Part shown: positions 21,206 to 33,874 of the stretch, in pieces
How the letters are laid out: each line of letters starts with the position of its first letter
Position numbering within the stretch: the first letter of the stretch is position 1
Notes under the pieces: generated by a model
What the model saw: the letters and a program-made list of their open reading frames with translations, nothing else
Database searches by the model: none
What the model was told of the DNA's origin: nothing
Program-made: the position numbers and the translations under genes
Assembly: GCA_015657535.1 (NCBI GenBank)
Contig: JADHZB010002093.1
Location: 28,634-92,633 of the forward strand
Direction: 5' to 3'
DNA: 64,000 nucleotides
DNA from: Nephromyces sp. MM_2019
Taxonomy: Eukaryota; Apicomplexa; Aconoidasida; Nephromycida

Positions 21206-22705
21206 TTAGAAGCCGGTTGAAATTTGCTTGGGAGGAATTCTATCCACCCACTGAAACCGTGACAACGGCCATAACCTCAGTAACACCTTGCCAACGATCA
21301 ACCCTTGGCTTACAGAGCCATAATGACGGCTATCTCGGGATTTTCCTGAGGAGCAGTTGAAAAATCCATTTTATAGCAGCGACAAAGTTTTGGAGCGACA
21401 GTATTGAAACCCAGCAAATTTTCTTCTTAAAATGAAATATAAATTTACCAAAATTTTTTGAAAAGCACAAAGAAGCGGATTACTAGATAATACGATACAA
21501 CTACAGGTAGCAATTAGTTCAGGTCTTGCTTGAAGTTACCCAACATCGATATGCAGTCAAAAATATGCTGCGAGAAATTTTCAATGGTATGTTCAGGCAG
21601 AAAATTTTCATAAGAAGTTCAAATATTATTCCTATATGAGAATGTATTCGACTATCAAGAAGTGTACATGGATCATAGTCCGATGAAAATATATAACTCA
21701 CTAATATACCTGGATTGTCACCTTGCAACCAGACCCGACCAGGGGGGACGGAAACAATAGATTTGGCGGTTCCACCCGAAGTAACACATACGCTATCACC
21801 TGTGAAGCAAAATGGTACAAAGTCAGTGCACCGTATATACATAGCGTGTACAGATTATCATGTCATGAATTGATAGCAGTGTTACCATTTTTCATGAGAA
21901 ATAAGAGTGAAAGCACCTAAAATAGGCCAAAGACGGAAAAACATGACTGATTAGCTTCCTCTTGAAAGCAGAGGATATTCTTCTCGCTGCGCCAACACGC
22001 GAAGATTCAATTTCCAACTCAACATTTTTTAAAAAGAAACACTGCATACATCTTACGGGGCTGGTTTAACTTAAGAGCAAGAGCCACATTGGATTCTTCA
22101 AACTACGTACCACTGACCTGCAATACCGATTACTCGCTTGCATATCCTGACATTGGGCTCCAATGGTGACACACAAATAACCACGTCTCCGCGTTTCAAA
22201 CCAACGATACGATGTGTCAATCGCTCAAAAAGGATCAAATCTCCCTCAAATTTGAAGAGAGGCAACATACTCGGTCCTTCTGCCTATGTACCAATGCAAT
22301 AGTATGATACAATTAGCGGATGAAATGAAATAACTAATATATACTGAAAGTGCAAAAAGGTGCCGCAGTATCTGCAGATATGCAGCAAAAGGGCAGCATC
22401 TACAGCAAGGCATTCACTTTCAACAAGAAACATTCATCATGTCAGTGAAGTATGCGCATGGTATAAATAGCCAAAATAAACCTAGCTTTATCGCAAAAAA
22501 TAAGCTCACAATGACCCACCATACTAAAATCAAAAAGATATGTATGAGTTATGTGGATTATTCCCATGACTTGCAGTAATCTCCAGAAAAACAATCCATT
22601 TTCCTTTAGCGTTTCCAATTTGAAGAAGAAACGTGCCTTAGGATAAAATGAGCTACGTTCCTTGCTGATTACAGCAGATGCACGTCGTTGGATCCAGCTC
22701 AGCAT
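21206..22705 (-). CDS. IMP1: Mitochondrial inner membrane protease subunit 1 (IMP1), S26 signal-peptidase family, four exons
   Basis: The exons are 22520-22705, 22118-22283, 21710-21799 and 21206-21345. Phases agree and give 193 residues. Exon 1 supplies a basic N-terminus and a single hydrophobic segment (FFWRLLQVMGIIHITHTYLF), the expected membrane anchor. The catalytic serine box is GPSMLP (Ser at about residue 67). The general-base lysine is in RICKRVIG (about residue 111), with RGDVVICVSP just before. Then come VPPGRVWLQGDNPG and, after the last intron, DSRHYGSVSQGLIVGKVLLR with LWPLSRF. IMP cleaves intermembrane-space sorting signals from imported and mitochondrially encoded proteins. 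Every box of the family is present with normal spacing. The exon 3 frame can be read past its donor into an accidental DSR, which is not the real one. Confidence 0.88.
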
Positions 22706-24289
22706 AGTATTGAGAAATGAAACTTTCTTCAAAGTTAGAATCCAATACTTAGCAGATCAAGGACAAGATAATAGCATACTGTACACTAAGTGGGTACTGC
22801 ACTCTTTTGTCTAGCTGTCGGAACAAATACCCTCAACGAATAGTTGACTTCCGTATATAGGGCATTAGGTAGCCCCAGAATGCGTATATCTGCATTTCAA
22901 AGCGCTATGGCAGTGGAAAATGTATCTTCAAGATGCAAACAAATAATCGAGGCATTGCCTAACTTTTCACCTGGGTGTAAAACGGTTTTAGCCGGAGAGC
23001 GACATTAATCATACCATGACACGAAGATGCCTAGTAAGGGCGATAAGAGGCCACAAAAATGATGGCAATTTACCCTTAGCTATAACTCAGCGGCTCTGGT
23101 CTAAATTATTGTACCAACACCTCGCTATCCACAATTTAGACGTGACAGCAAGAGGGCCCTGAAAATTACAGTCTTTAGCTTTAGCGAGGCTATGTCGTGG
23201 CGTATGCATCAACACTTAAGCTTGCGAATTATAAACTTTCATGGCATTCTGTGTAAAATATCTTACAGCATAGCAAAATTCTCTTCATCCTAACTGTATA
23301 TGTTTTCCCATGAAATTTCGCACACTATTAGTGGAAAAGCCAATGACAGAGTTCATATATCAGCCTGGTGCCTTCAATTTCATTTTTTTTATGATACAGG
23401 CAGTGACTGACGCTTTCGCAAGTATTCGGCATCCGGCCTGAAACTAAGGTGGTAAGATAGTTAGCTGGCTTAAAGCGGATGCCTTCGATTCATAAATACA
23501 TCTTGTTGCCAGTAGCTAGTTGATGATTCCACAAGCAGAGAAGTTTGGTTATAAATTTTCAATGAGCACCAAGGTAAAATATCCAAAAAGTCAAATCAGG
23601 AAACATATTAACTTCATCACTGTGCATCGTGGATTGTACGGATTTGTAGTGAGATAATTCTTTGAAATTGAAAAATAAACGTGGTATCAGCAAAAACCTA
23701 AGGATGAACTGTTATAATCGCCTTTGTCAACAAAGCTTTATTTTAGTTCGCAAGCAAATAGGTTTCTGTGTGCATTCGCAAGCGCCTGAGGGATGACCAC
23801 ATGTTTAAGATAAGAGGAGCATACTGCTTTCACGTAGCTCTCACACGGATTCATTAGGATTCATGCCAGCATGGGAAGTTGCCAAAATTTCAGTTTCAAA
23901 TTTTCAGTATAGTTCCTTCGAATTGGCAGCGAGTATGCGATCCATTTACTTCAGCAGCCCCTCGCAGAGGTCGAGGGAAGTTATAATTCAGAAATTACAT
24001 GAAAATAACTGTAGCGTAATGTTATGAACAGCTAGCAAACAAAATTTTCTAGATGTCATAGTGGCTTGCTGGGGGAAACCATGCCATGTGCACGTTTTCT
24101 ATTAACCAACCTAGAGTATCCGGCTATTCGATTACATGGATCAGCCTCCAAGAATGCTAGCTAAAGAGGAATGACTCTAGTTTATGCGATCATGGCGAGA
24201 ATCATTAGCCTAAGTGTCATCAAGTTTTATCAAAACCTTCGATAACCACAAGAATAATCAAAAAAAGAGTATTGCGCTTTCAGAAGTTG
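22706..24289. other. Region with no assigned gene
   Basis: This interval lies upstream of IMP1. It is AT-rich and broken by stops on both strands. I found no exon chain, repeat or RNA gene that I can support. Short exons could be missed. Confidence 0.35.
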
Positions 24290-24401
24290 TTAGGTGAAGA
24301 AAACTGTCTTCCAAAAACTTTGATCCTCATTTAGGTTGGAGATACTACGTAGAATAATATGGACGTTCTGTGGCGATACCTCCGGTGAAAGTAGCCATAA
24401 A
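24290..24401 (-). CDS. Probable terminal exon of an unidentified gene
   Basis: A good acceptor (GTCTTTACAG) is followed by 37 codons ending in TAA. They encode LWLLSPEVSPQNVHIILR and ISNLNEDQSFWKTVFFT. It looks like two helices of a repeat-type protein. The nearest upstream exon (24486-24673) ends in phase 1, while this frame needs phase 2, so either an exon is missing between them or the frame differs. Confidence 0.4.
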
Positions 24402-24485
24402 CTGTAAAGACCCATTTTTGCTTTTAATTGCTAGATTGAGACTTGATACTCGAATTGTTACAATATAGCATAGATTTTCTCATAC

Positions 24486-24673
24486 CTGAAAGTGTAGACG
24501 CATTTTTAAAATGTACTATATAGCAATTTGATAAACCTGATATTCTATTAAACTTTCTAGGAATATGCCGCTTTATTGGTAAGTAATGCACTACAATTGA
24601 TGCATGAGACGGAACGCTGCGATACAAATTTCCCTCAAAGTAATACCCAAAGTTATGATTTTTAGCATTATTA
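24486..24673 (-). CDS. Internal exon of an unidentified gene
   Basis: An acceptor (GCTTCTCCCAG) and a strong donor (TTTCAG|GTATGAG) enclose 188 nt of open frame. It encodes NAKNHNFGYYFEGNLYRSV, PSHASIVVHYLPIKRHIP, then FNRISGLSNCYIVHFKN. The composition is protein-like and mixed alpha/beta. No family was recognised. It may belong with the terminal exon at 24290-24401. Confidence 0.45.
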
Positions 24674-24916
24674 CTGGGAGAAGCTTCGGTTTTTACCACA
24701 ATTTAGACATAGGTGACAATTGATTTCTTTATTTTAAAGGTTCCTTGGCTACTCCTATAAGCTTAGCTGGGCCATATTTTCATTGAAACAAAAACACTTT
24801 GAAAGGTTCTTAGCACCGGCGCAAAAAAATTTTATTTAAAGGTCTTTTTATAGCTTCTTAAAAGTAAGGCGTTTCCCGATTAACTAGGATAGACATATAC
24901 AATGGAATTTGAGTGC

Positions 24917-25160
24917 TTAACTAGCATTGCAAAAGATGGAACAATGGAGACAGGTTGCGACAATGTATTGTTCATCATAAATAAGATATGGGTACTTGGC
25001 AAAATATTTGAGCAACATCCTTGCAGGACTAACAAGACTACAATAATTTGAATTTTTTGGCCTCGTGCCTTGCAAAGTGGCGAGCTTATATAAGCTTTGT
25101 TTGCATTTTATCCAGAAAGCCATTTTTGGCTCCACCATTTGTAGCTGCATAAAACTCGCA
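24917..25160 (-). CDS. Doubtful ORF with two competing frames
   Basis: One minus-strand frame runs from an ATG (MQLQMVEPKMAFWIKCKQ) to a stop at 24917. A second frame over the 5' part reads FYAATNGGAKNGFLDKMQTK, which looks more like a real protein. The two overlap and cannot both be coding. No splice pair decides between them. No family was recognised. Confidence 0.22.
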
Positions 25161-25574
25161 TCGTGTAAACGTATTTATTACTCTTTTTTATGAGCTAGCA
25201 TACACACTAGGTATATGCAACCGTAGCTGACAATGAATGAAGTCCCTATATAACGAGCAAGACATGCCGTAATGCAAACTATGGCTGCATAAATTAAATT
25301 GGTAAGCCAAGCAAATATTTTGCTGCGGCTACGCATAGGGTATTTGAGATACGCATTTTTAAGCTACAGCAACTGGTGTTAGGTACGCAAAAAGCGCACA
25401 TTGCATACCTAAGCATGACAAAGTTATTCTTCACGGAGAAACAGCCCGCAAAGACCCTACTTTATTTATATTAAGCAAAGAAAAAGTCACTTGCCTGGTA
25501 TTACAATAGTTTCCTGATGTTTCTGCCTGCTTTCTGCTGATAAAAAGTAAAGTCTTACCTGTTTTCACATAGTT

Positions 25575-25755
25575 TCATTTCTTCGCGAAACTAACACCTT
25601 CCATTCCTTTTATGTGAAACAGGAATCATTACAAGTGAATTAAAACAAAAATTCTTTAAAGTTGCCATATAGACTTTGAAGTATTATTAAAAAGCAAAAA
25701 TCCACTCACCAGAAACAGTGAGATTATGAACGAAAACGATCATAGCTTCAGGGTC
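25575..25755 (-). CDS. Last two exons of an unidentified gene
   Basis: Exon 25710-25755 has acceptor AATATCTAG and strong donor GTGAGT and encodes DPEAMIVFVHNLTVSG. Exon 25575-25606 has acceptor TCACATAAAAG and ends MEGVSFAKK, stop. They join in phase 1. The first peptide looks like a beta strand followed by a turn. The exon needs a phase 0 donor upstream, which the neighbouring exon 25824-25923 does not supply with its obvious GTAGGT site. Confidence 0.4.
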
Positions 25756-25823
25756 CTAGATATTTATGGAAGTACTATGCATACTAGAAAACGTAGTAAA
25801 GAAACTATCCAATATAGACCTAC

Positions 25824-26059
25824 AACTCCAAGGGAGCAGTAATTCTATCTTTTGGAATTTCTGATAAGTATTCCTTCCCACTGGAGCTAACCATTTTCGT
25901 ATTATTTGATGCTGCGCTTACTCCTGTGATATAGTAGCCCGTGTATCAAAAACTTTTTCCAGCAAACAAAGTATTTAATGAAACATTCTTCTAGGTTTAG
26001 TTGTGTAGCATTACCATGTTTAATAATGAACCGTGTTAGTTTGCAACTTTCACATTTAC
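25824..26059 (-). CDS. Two exons of an unidentified gene
   Basis: Exon 26015-26059 (acceptor AAAAATACAG, donor GTAATG) encodes KCESCKLTRFIIKHG. Exon 25824-25923 (acceptor CTATATCACAG) encodes VSAASNNTKMVSSSG and KEYLSEIPKDRITAPLE. They join in phase 1. The CESC pair recalls a zinc-binding knuckle, but only one half is visible. The second exon reaches an in-frame TAG directly beyond a GTAGGT donor, so it is either terminal or continues downstream. Confidence 0.4.
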
Positions 26060-26831
26060 CTGTATTTTTCAAGGGAATATGAGCTATTACTAACAGAATC
26101 ACAATTCACGTATTTCTACGATAAAAATGGGTCAGCACATTTCATAAAGTTTCTACCAGGCTTATTAAAATTACTGCATTTTTCTTACTTTGAAATGTAA
26201 AAGAATCTTTGCTTTATGAAGAAGCTACATACGCGTCACTTTATTTAAAGGATAATCATTGTGCTATTACTTGTGCAACGCTTCCGAGCTACCGCTCTAA
26301 AATTTTTGATGTCTTTGTGGAGAACCCATAAAAGCTGATCCCAGTATGTGTATCATTGTGCCTCGGCAAGACTATGAGAGTCACTTTCAGGTACATCAGG
26401 ACTTGAGGTTTTTTCATACAAGACTTTTTCGGATTTTGTCGTGCCCATTCTTGCTCCTCACATACTATATGGGACTATTATTTTATAGTTGTTAGTAACG
26501 GAATGATGATTGCCGAACTGTATCCTGGACTTGCGCAGCGACCTCGTATAGCGCTTAACTTTACATGAAGTACTATGTGCTTGATCAGCAACAGCTATCC
26601 TAATCTCTCTACTCGCCAGAAAAAAATTTGTGCTTCCTGAGGCTTAGGATGCACAGCAGCATAATATTCTCAACATAATAATAATTATAGCGTACGAAGG
26701 TAGGTAGATACATCTAGAAGAGCAAGAGCAGAGGTGGCATAGTTCTATGTTAGATGAAATATTTTTTTGCTGCTCATATATTAATTTGCGGGCGACTGTA
26801 GTGAAGGACACAATAGCGTGACGAAAGGACC

Positions 26832-27189
26832 ATGTTACAAGAGCATTGTAGCGTTCAGCTTATGCGTGATTCTCCGTTTTCAAGGTTATCATTAGTACAC
26901 CTCATTACTGAAGCTACAAAATATTCATCTGCTAACTATAGAGGTACGCTTCAAGCCAAGAACTTTTTGAAAATGTCAAATAGTCCCAATTTAGAGCTAG
27001 TGAGTAGCTTGATAATGCTCAGGCTTCCGTGGAAGCTCACTAACTTGAAAACCATGAGAGTATAACTTTGGTAGGAAATACGGTTTCCTGCGTATGGTTT
27101 CCAGTTTGTTAGGCAGTTCAGGGGGAGTTTTTCCTACTATCTCGCGCAGCGAGCATAGCAGCATCACTCCCCACGGGTACTACGGCTGA
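26832..27189 (+). CDS. Small hypothetical protein, two exons
   Basis: Exon 1 is 26832-26943 (ATG; donor AGAG|GTACGC) and exon 2 is 27113-27189 (acceptor TTTGTTAG). The phase 1 join gives 62 residues: SPFSRLSLVHLITEATKYSS, then ANYRGSSGGVFPTISRSE and HSSITPHGYYG, stop. The Arg/Ser-rich start and aromatic end fit a small organellar subunit, but this is inference. The second exon is G+C-rich and open in several frames, so frame choice rests on phase agreement alone. Confidence 0.35.
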
Positions 27190-29211
27190 TGAAAAGCATA
27201 ATTTTAAGCAACGCATGTAATGGAATTTGAGACGCTGCTCTGTAGCGTCTAAATATCACTTGTTCGGTATGCTAGGCAGTACATCACTACTAATTCCAGG
27301 CAGCTCGCAATCAGAGATATATATATTCTTCTTTCTTGGGCATAGATTATTTCATTATCCCAAATTTTGTCAAGAGATAGCATGATGTCGATAAAAGACA
27401 CCCCCGTTTATCTTCAACCATACTTCGAAGGTATCTCTGCCGATTGTATCATACTAGCTAGTGGCTGAAGAACAAAAATGCGTCAACTTCATAGTCCGTA
27501 AAAGAAATTTTCAGTGCCCTAGGATTTATTTTGAATTATTCAAAATACGAAACTGTGAGGATCAGAGCGCTACCGCTGGTATTATCGTTTTTGCACCCAT
27601 TAAGTTTAAACTTGAAACTAAGCTTATGCATGAGATTTAGTATTTAAGTCGAACAATAGAAACATCCACCGTGCATAATGCTCCGAGAGGCGGTGCTTCC
27701 TTATAATATTGCCTTAGCCGCTAGTACCCGTAAAAAACTAGAGCTAGAAGGAAAACCAAGATAATGCATTATGTTTTGGGTTTACAAAAATTCTGTCAAT
27801 GTGAAGAAGTTGTTCAATTGGGTAAATCTTTACGATATGACCAGTTGAAAAATAGCCGTAATATACAGCCTGATCGAGGAAAGATTCTTCAGCACGACCT
27901 GGTGCCATGAAATAAATGTGAACTTACGCAGCTCTTTTTTAACTAGAAAATGTTTAGCTCAAAAACTTGAGTGCTATTTCACTCAAAGCTTGCTTATATA
28001 AGGGCTTTTTGATCCCGATTGCACCCATATTTCATTTCATTGTCTGAAGTTGTTCCTTTGGCTGCTTTTCATTGGAATATTCGAGTTGGGTATATGCGCA
28101 CGTAACATCTTTCACAAGGCTTAGTTATTGAACGCTACCCGGCTCCTCATGCTGCGCGCTGCTTGTAGAAAAAAGTAATTAACTTGTGATGAACCTTAGT
28201 GTTGGAATGAAAAATTCTTTTTTTCGATTTATGTATCAAGTCAAATGCTAAGTACTCATCATGGTATAGCCAAGTGCAGCCTTCTTTTTCTCACAGTCGC
28301 ATTTGTTTTTTGCCCGCTTTTTTCCAGAGGGGTCGAACGTTACCTATACAGGAGAACATGTGAAGGTAAAGTATTTAACATGAAATTGGTATGAGCCTTT
28401 TGGCATCGCGGATTTGGTGCTTATATTTCGTTTAGTGTCTGAAGGCTCTTAGCTATCAGGGAGGCACCAGGCGTTCGCGGTGAGGCAAACCTGTGAACTT
28501 TTCTGATGGCTACAGGTTTAATGGGCAAACAAGCGGAGATACCACTAAATGGTAAGATTGCATCAAAGTACCAAGACTTTGTGACATGAATAGTCTTCTT
28601 GTCAGCTAATTTTTTTTTTTTGCTGGCCGAATCTCCTGCTTTATTCTGTTTGCTCTTTTCACTTTGAATTGCTTTTAGTTTATGAAAAAGGTGGCTTTAA
28701 GTAAAATTGCTCCCAGTAGTTAAAACGGCTTTCACCCTCGCCAAACTTAGATGATTTAACATCACGACTGATTTCACTTTTGCTATCATACCTTGCTTCC
28801 CTCCTATAAATTTATTCTATAACATTTGGCTTTTGAGCTTTACATCATGAGTTTGTAGCCACAGTACTTATCAGGCAGCGCTACTCGTCAATCATTTGGG
28901 GTTAAGAAGCTTTTTCGCTTGTAGGCTTAATCAGAAATTCATAAAGTTATTCCATGCTCTCAGGTAGGAATAAGACCAAGATGCTTTATGCTGGGTTCCA
29001 TCCCATGCAGATTTTAGCACTCTAAACTGAACTGTACAGGTGCCAGATATTTTGACTAATAGAGGAGCAAGCTGCCCTTAATATGGTATTGCTCTTATGT
29101 GAACTCCATAGTTTAATTTAACACTTAATGTTGAACTGTGGCAGCACTGGCACATCAGTATGAAATTATATATTTATACTTGCCCGGGATAAGTTTCACA
29201 GTTATTACTAA
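27190..29211. other. Region upstream of the AP2 gene, with possible minus-strand exons
   Basis: About 2 kb with no firm gene. A minus-strand stretch near 27360-27450, after an acceptor-like ATCGGCAG, reads RYLRSMVEDKRGCLL and could be an exon. The last several hundred bases before 29212 presumably contain the AP2 gene promoter and leader. No repeat or RNA gene was recognised. Confidence 0.35.
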
Positions 29212-31921
29212 ATGGTTGACGTAATGACAGCTTTGCAAAAAGATAAGTTTAACAGATGTTGGGATACGGGTGATACATTTTACCACTCTAATCCCACACA
29301 ATTAAATTATTCGGCAATAGAAGCGGAGGTTAGCTTTTATGTCCGTTACCTAGTTTGTGTGACGGATTCATTGGATCAACTGGATGCCTTAGCAATTTTG
29401 ACCTTTGTTCTACAACTTTTTGGTATAGAGTCTTCAAAGGAGATTGAAGCATTCACCTTTTTTCATTGGGATAAAGTCTGCGAGGAAATCACGAAATACT
29501 GCTGCAGTGTATGCGCCGCAGGAGAAGAGGAGTCTTTTTTTCTGCGCAAGATTTATATGGACGTTCCTATACTGAAAGATGCCTTATTAGAAGCGGCTGA
29601 AAGGCGAGAGGCTGCCAAACTTTTCATAGAAGTTGCAGATTTCTTTAAGCAGCATCCATCCAAGGAATTAGCAACTTATTCCCCGAAAAGGCAGAGCATT
29701 TTTAAAGAACGGGAATTAAATAGTCCCCTTGAAGAGAATTTCCTCAACCTGGATAAAAAAAAACAGGATTTTTCCTATGGTAGAAATGGTGTATACAAGC
29801 GAGGCACTCTTATATTAAACTTAGATTTAGTTAATAAAAGCATTTCTAGTGGGCTCAACTATTTCCCCGTTGGCTTATTCTCTAGCTACTCTGATAAAGT
29901 TCCTGCAAAAAAAGAAAATATTTGTGAAGTAGATGCAAGTTTTCAAAGCACTGCTAACAAGCAAGTTTCTAAGGCTGCAAGAAAAGACCTTCAGGAAGCT
30001 CCTAATAATTATACTAGTGTTTCTCATGAGAAGTACTCCTCGGCTCTGGCTGACTTGGATGCCCCTGTTGGGGTGCGTTTCTGCATTCGAACGAATCGTT
30101 GGGTTGCTCAAGGTGTAGTAGACCACCAAAAACATACCAGGCATTTTGGTGTGAAACGTTGGGGATTCAAAGGTGCCAAGAAACAGGCGATTCGTTTTAG
30201 GAAGAAGGTTGAGAAGATGCGACGCTCCAAGGCTGGTAAGGAAGGGGAGGGTGCTATCTATAGATTGCTCACTTTTCTATAAGCGACAAAAAATGTACCA
30301 GAAGATAAACTAGATTTTTGAAGATTTATGATTCAGTGTCAAATCATTGGGGTTGAATTAAAAAATCTAGCTGGTAGTATGGCTGCCCATTTTTTCAAGC
30401 TTGCATTTTTGGAGGAAGAATGTTGACCACGAGCTTTTTCTCCGTAGGAAGTTTATAAGTAATGATGCCTTGGATTTGTTTTTTTGAAGCTACAGCAATG
30501 ATTTATAAAAATAACTCCTCATTTCAATGTCCTTTAATTTTAGTATATGTTAGTTTAAATTCAATAATCTCGCGAGAAGGCCAATCTTTAAAAAAATAAG
30601 CCTGTTATTTGCATAATACTGCTAGTTTAGCCGTTTGGGAGTATTACTGCTCTGAGTTGTCTAATCAAATCCTTGGGCCATACTTACTTTATGGCAGAAA
30701 AAATGCGCAGCTTGAATAATTTTATCGCTGCATGCAATGATTACGGCTATGCTATTTCACTTTACTTTCAACACGGTGGTCGCGGGCAATTTTTGTTTGC
30801 AAAGGAAGCTAGGTGGTTATTGATGGCAAATGAGCCGAAAATGATATTGGTTTATATTAAGTTGATGTGATTTTCTTAATTGTGTGAATAGAAGAATTAT
30901 GCTTTAAATTTAGGTTAGAAAATTAATCCGGGATTCTATAAACGTATTTTTTCATGAAATATCTTAAGATATACTATACTGAAATTCATGTATAAATTAA
31001 TGAAATGCTTGCTGTCTGGTAAAAAAAGCTACCAGCAAAAATATTTAGATTACATAAATTTAATATACTCGAGGGGGTAATGTAGCTTGCGCGTGAGTTT
31101 AAACAAATTTTTTTTTCTGTTCGACTACCTGTTTTGACTTTTTTAGTTTTCATGCAGCATTCAAAATAATATCTTCTTTAACCAGTAAGGCTGGGGTTAT
31201 GAAAGAAAATGTGATGTAAAAATTTTCGTAAGATTGCTTGTCTCTTTAGTATTATTTTATCTATTTTCCTACGATATTTATACTCCATCCTATTAGGTTA
31301 ATTTTTATTTGCGATACCACACCATTTATTACTGGTACGAAGCCTATTAGTATGTGGCTAGTAACTTGTATAGGCCTGTTCAAAATACTGTGCTCAGCAT
31401 CCAGTATAGGGATCATCGTTGCGTAATCTGCTTATTATTTTTCCTCATTATAACAAAATATTGTGCCTCTTTTCATTTTCATGGCTACTAATCTTACACA
31501 TTCTACAAAATGTACTTACTTGCATCACAATGATTCAGTAATGTGAAAGCAGTTTTAGCAACCATACCATGCTCGACTATGAGGGATAATATATTTACAA
31601 AAGAGGCCGGTAATCCATTGGTTATTTAGTAGTTATGCTGTGCTTTCTGATGCAGAGCCTACTGAAGTTACCACTCGCCAGTTGGAATCTGCATCTCAGG
31701 ATAGGACTGAAAGATCAAGCGAGAGCCATGACTTATCTGATAGCATCACATTCGATACTAATACGGAGCAGGATAACAAAATCACTTTTAGTTTTCCATC
31801 AAGATCTATTTCGTTATTTCCAGCAGCAAACTCATCCCCCTTTATGGATAATGAGCCTCCATCACCAGATTATGCTTTACTAGCGCTGATAAGAAAGCCT
31901 TCGATAAAGGGTAAAAAGTGA
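29212..31921 (+). CDS. ApiAP2-type transcription factor, three exons
   Basis: Exon 1 is 29212-30235, exon 2 is 30698-30812 and exon 3 is 31630-31921. The donors are GTAAGG and GTGGTT, the acceptors TTATGGCAG and GGTTATTTAG; phases 1 and 2 agree and give 476 residues. Residues ~284-340 form an AP2 domain: VGVRFCIRTNRWVAQGVV, then RHFGVKRWGFKGAKKQAIRF and RKKVEKMRR. The conserved Gly-Val-Arg start, RW in strand 2, F-V-W/Y-GF and the basic end of the helix are all present. The first 280 residues are helical, with a Cys-rich patch and no recognised domain. Exon 3 encodes a Ser/Thr/Glu-rich tail (TERSSESHDLSDSITF). AP2 factors bind short DNA motifs and set stage-specific transcription in apicomplexans. 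Exon 1 alone can be read to a stop at 30282, an alternative 356-residue form. Confidence 0.82.
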
Positions 31922-33480
31922 ATTCAATAATTCTTGGTTGCTCATGGTCATAACAAAACGCTTTACATCGAGGCTAAAAGACGGGGTATTTAGTGAATAC
32001 GCGGTTTTCCTTCTTTATAAAAATGCTTTTTGCGAAAACTATTCAATAAATAAAGGTAAATATTTAGATAGTAATCTAGAGTATTACCATCTACTTGTGG
32101 TTTTTTCTTTCTTAATGATGTAATGGTAAAACTAAATGCGAAAAGTATAATCAAAGCTTAGTACATGAAGAGGGCAAGATTGACTGAATTTGATATGGCC
32201 TATCAGTACGGTGTAGATTTCATGGTAATAAATAGCATTTCAACAGTTCTCCGAGGGGTTATGAACGGAAGTCGCATGGCTTTGTTATGTTGCATCAGCA
32301 GAAGCTGGAATCATAACTCATGATCATACCGAAAAAAATTGTTTTACTGAGAAAAAGATTGTACTCCACTAATGAAAGTAGTGGCCATTGTTCAGCGAAC
32401 GGTGCTTTTTGAATCACGTATTTGTGGTATAAGTTTAGCCACTTTGTGATAAATCTTTACAATAGTAAACTCACATGAAGTAGCTTCGTTGTGACTTTAG
32501 TGGTGCGTTCTTAAAGGAACAATAACTTTCGATAAAAGTTTGCATAGCAAGTAGTGCGTGCAAATAGTGGTGAAATTGGATAAATTGAGCCATCCTGAAT
32601 TTACCCGAAGAAAGTGTGTTATGTGCTTCTAGATTCTTATATGACGCTACATAACTCTAGGTTTCTTATAAAAATCTAACTGTAAGTCATGAACCGGTCC
32701 ATCGTGCATGGAAGCAAGTGCTATCCTCTCGGCGGATACCGTAGATAACAAGAACTAAAAAAAATTGTATAGCAAACTGTCTTCTTAAGAAGTGGCTGGT
32801 CGAAAAATTTTATTCAGCACATCATCTTGCCGCGGTGATGGTACCTCGTTGAAAACTTATAAATAATCTCTAAACTGATAAGGCGTTGCTTATCCATCCC
32901 ATGTTCCTTTTTTGGTTACATCTTTCGATAGGACAGTGCCGCTGCAATCGGTAACTTAGCTATCAATAATTTCCCGTGATAAGCAGAGTTATGAAATAGG
33001 ATAGACTGTTCATATAGCCTTGCCAATTTTTTCATTTCTGCTTATTATCCTGGGCGTCTGACAGTCTTTATGCGATCTTTTTAGTTTCATTGGGTGAAAG
33101 AAAAAGACCTGAAAGCGAAATGACATAGTCACGGCATAAAATTAAAAAAAATTTGTCATAAATTAGTTTAGTTGTCATTTTCAATGTTTTTGGTGTCAAA
33201 AATGCCATTGACACTAGTTAAAAAAACTAGCTGGAACACGCAGATGTACACCTTAAAGGAGGTGCCCATATGATATCAGGTGGTGCTTGACTGCCTAGCT
33301 AAGCGTGTGGCGGCCCCCTTACCTCACTCAACTCACTAAGGAGTTTTTTCTAGATTTTCAGCGCAGCGGTACTTACTCAAATGCGGTATGGCTTCCCAGT
33401 TGCTCCATTTTCTATAGCATAGCTGCAAGCAGTCAGTTTGCGCCGTTCATGAACTAGTTCCGGGGCACTTGAAAATCGCT
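31922..33480. other. Region with no assigned gene
   Basis: It lies downstream of the AP2 gene. The sequence is AT-rich and has no exon chain that I can support on either strand. It presumably contains the AP2 3' untranslated region. No repeat or RNA gene was recognised. Confidence 0.35.
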
Positions 33481-33874
33481 TCTAGAGATTACCTTGCAAA
33501 ATAGTGGGGATGCACCACAAGAATCCATCTGACCGGTGGACGACGAGTAGAATCTTTTTCAAAAACATGAAGCTAAGGAAGCAAGTATAATATATTGCCT
33601 GGCTCTCTTCGGGTACTCTAAGTGGGGAAACCTTATAAGCAACTCTAACTTTTTTAAAAGCACGCACAGCAGAAAGTTGCCCCAATTTTGCCGGGTCCTA
33701 CACAGCGAAGCCAATAAGGCGATTTCCAAAGTAGTGGCAGTTTCGTAACAGTACTAACCCTACTCTTCGGGTACAGCAAAATAGAGAACCTTCTCTTGAA
33801 TGGGCAAGTGCTCGCCACTGCATAGAAAGTTCTAGTAGCCCGGATGCGCCTGGGGCTGGTAGCTGCTTTCTTAC

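Noticed and set aside
21025..21360. 111-codon plus-strand open frame
   Set aside because: Its 3' half is antisense to IMP1 exon 4; its 5' half is AT-rich and hydrophobic, like intron.
21519..21842. Single open frame reading IMP1 exon 3 on through LLDSRIHSHIGI to a stop
   Set aside because: It seemed to supply the DSR box after a long insertion. A better acceptor at 21346 gives GKSRDSRHYG with normal spacing and the full C-terminus, so the first DSR is accidental intron translation.
29875..30144. Minus-strand frame inside the AP2 gene
   Set aside because: It is the shadow of exon 1, which has a recognisable domain on the plus strand.
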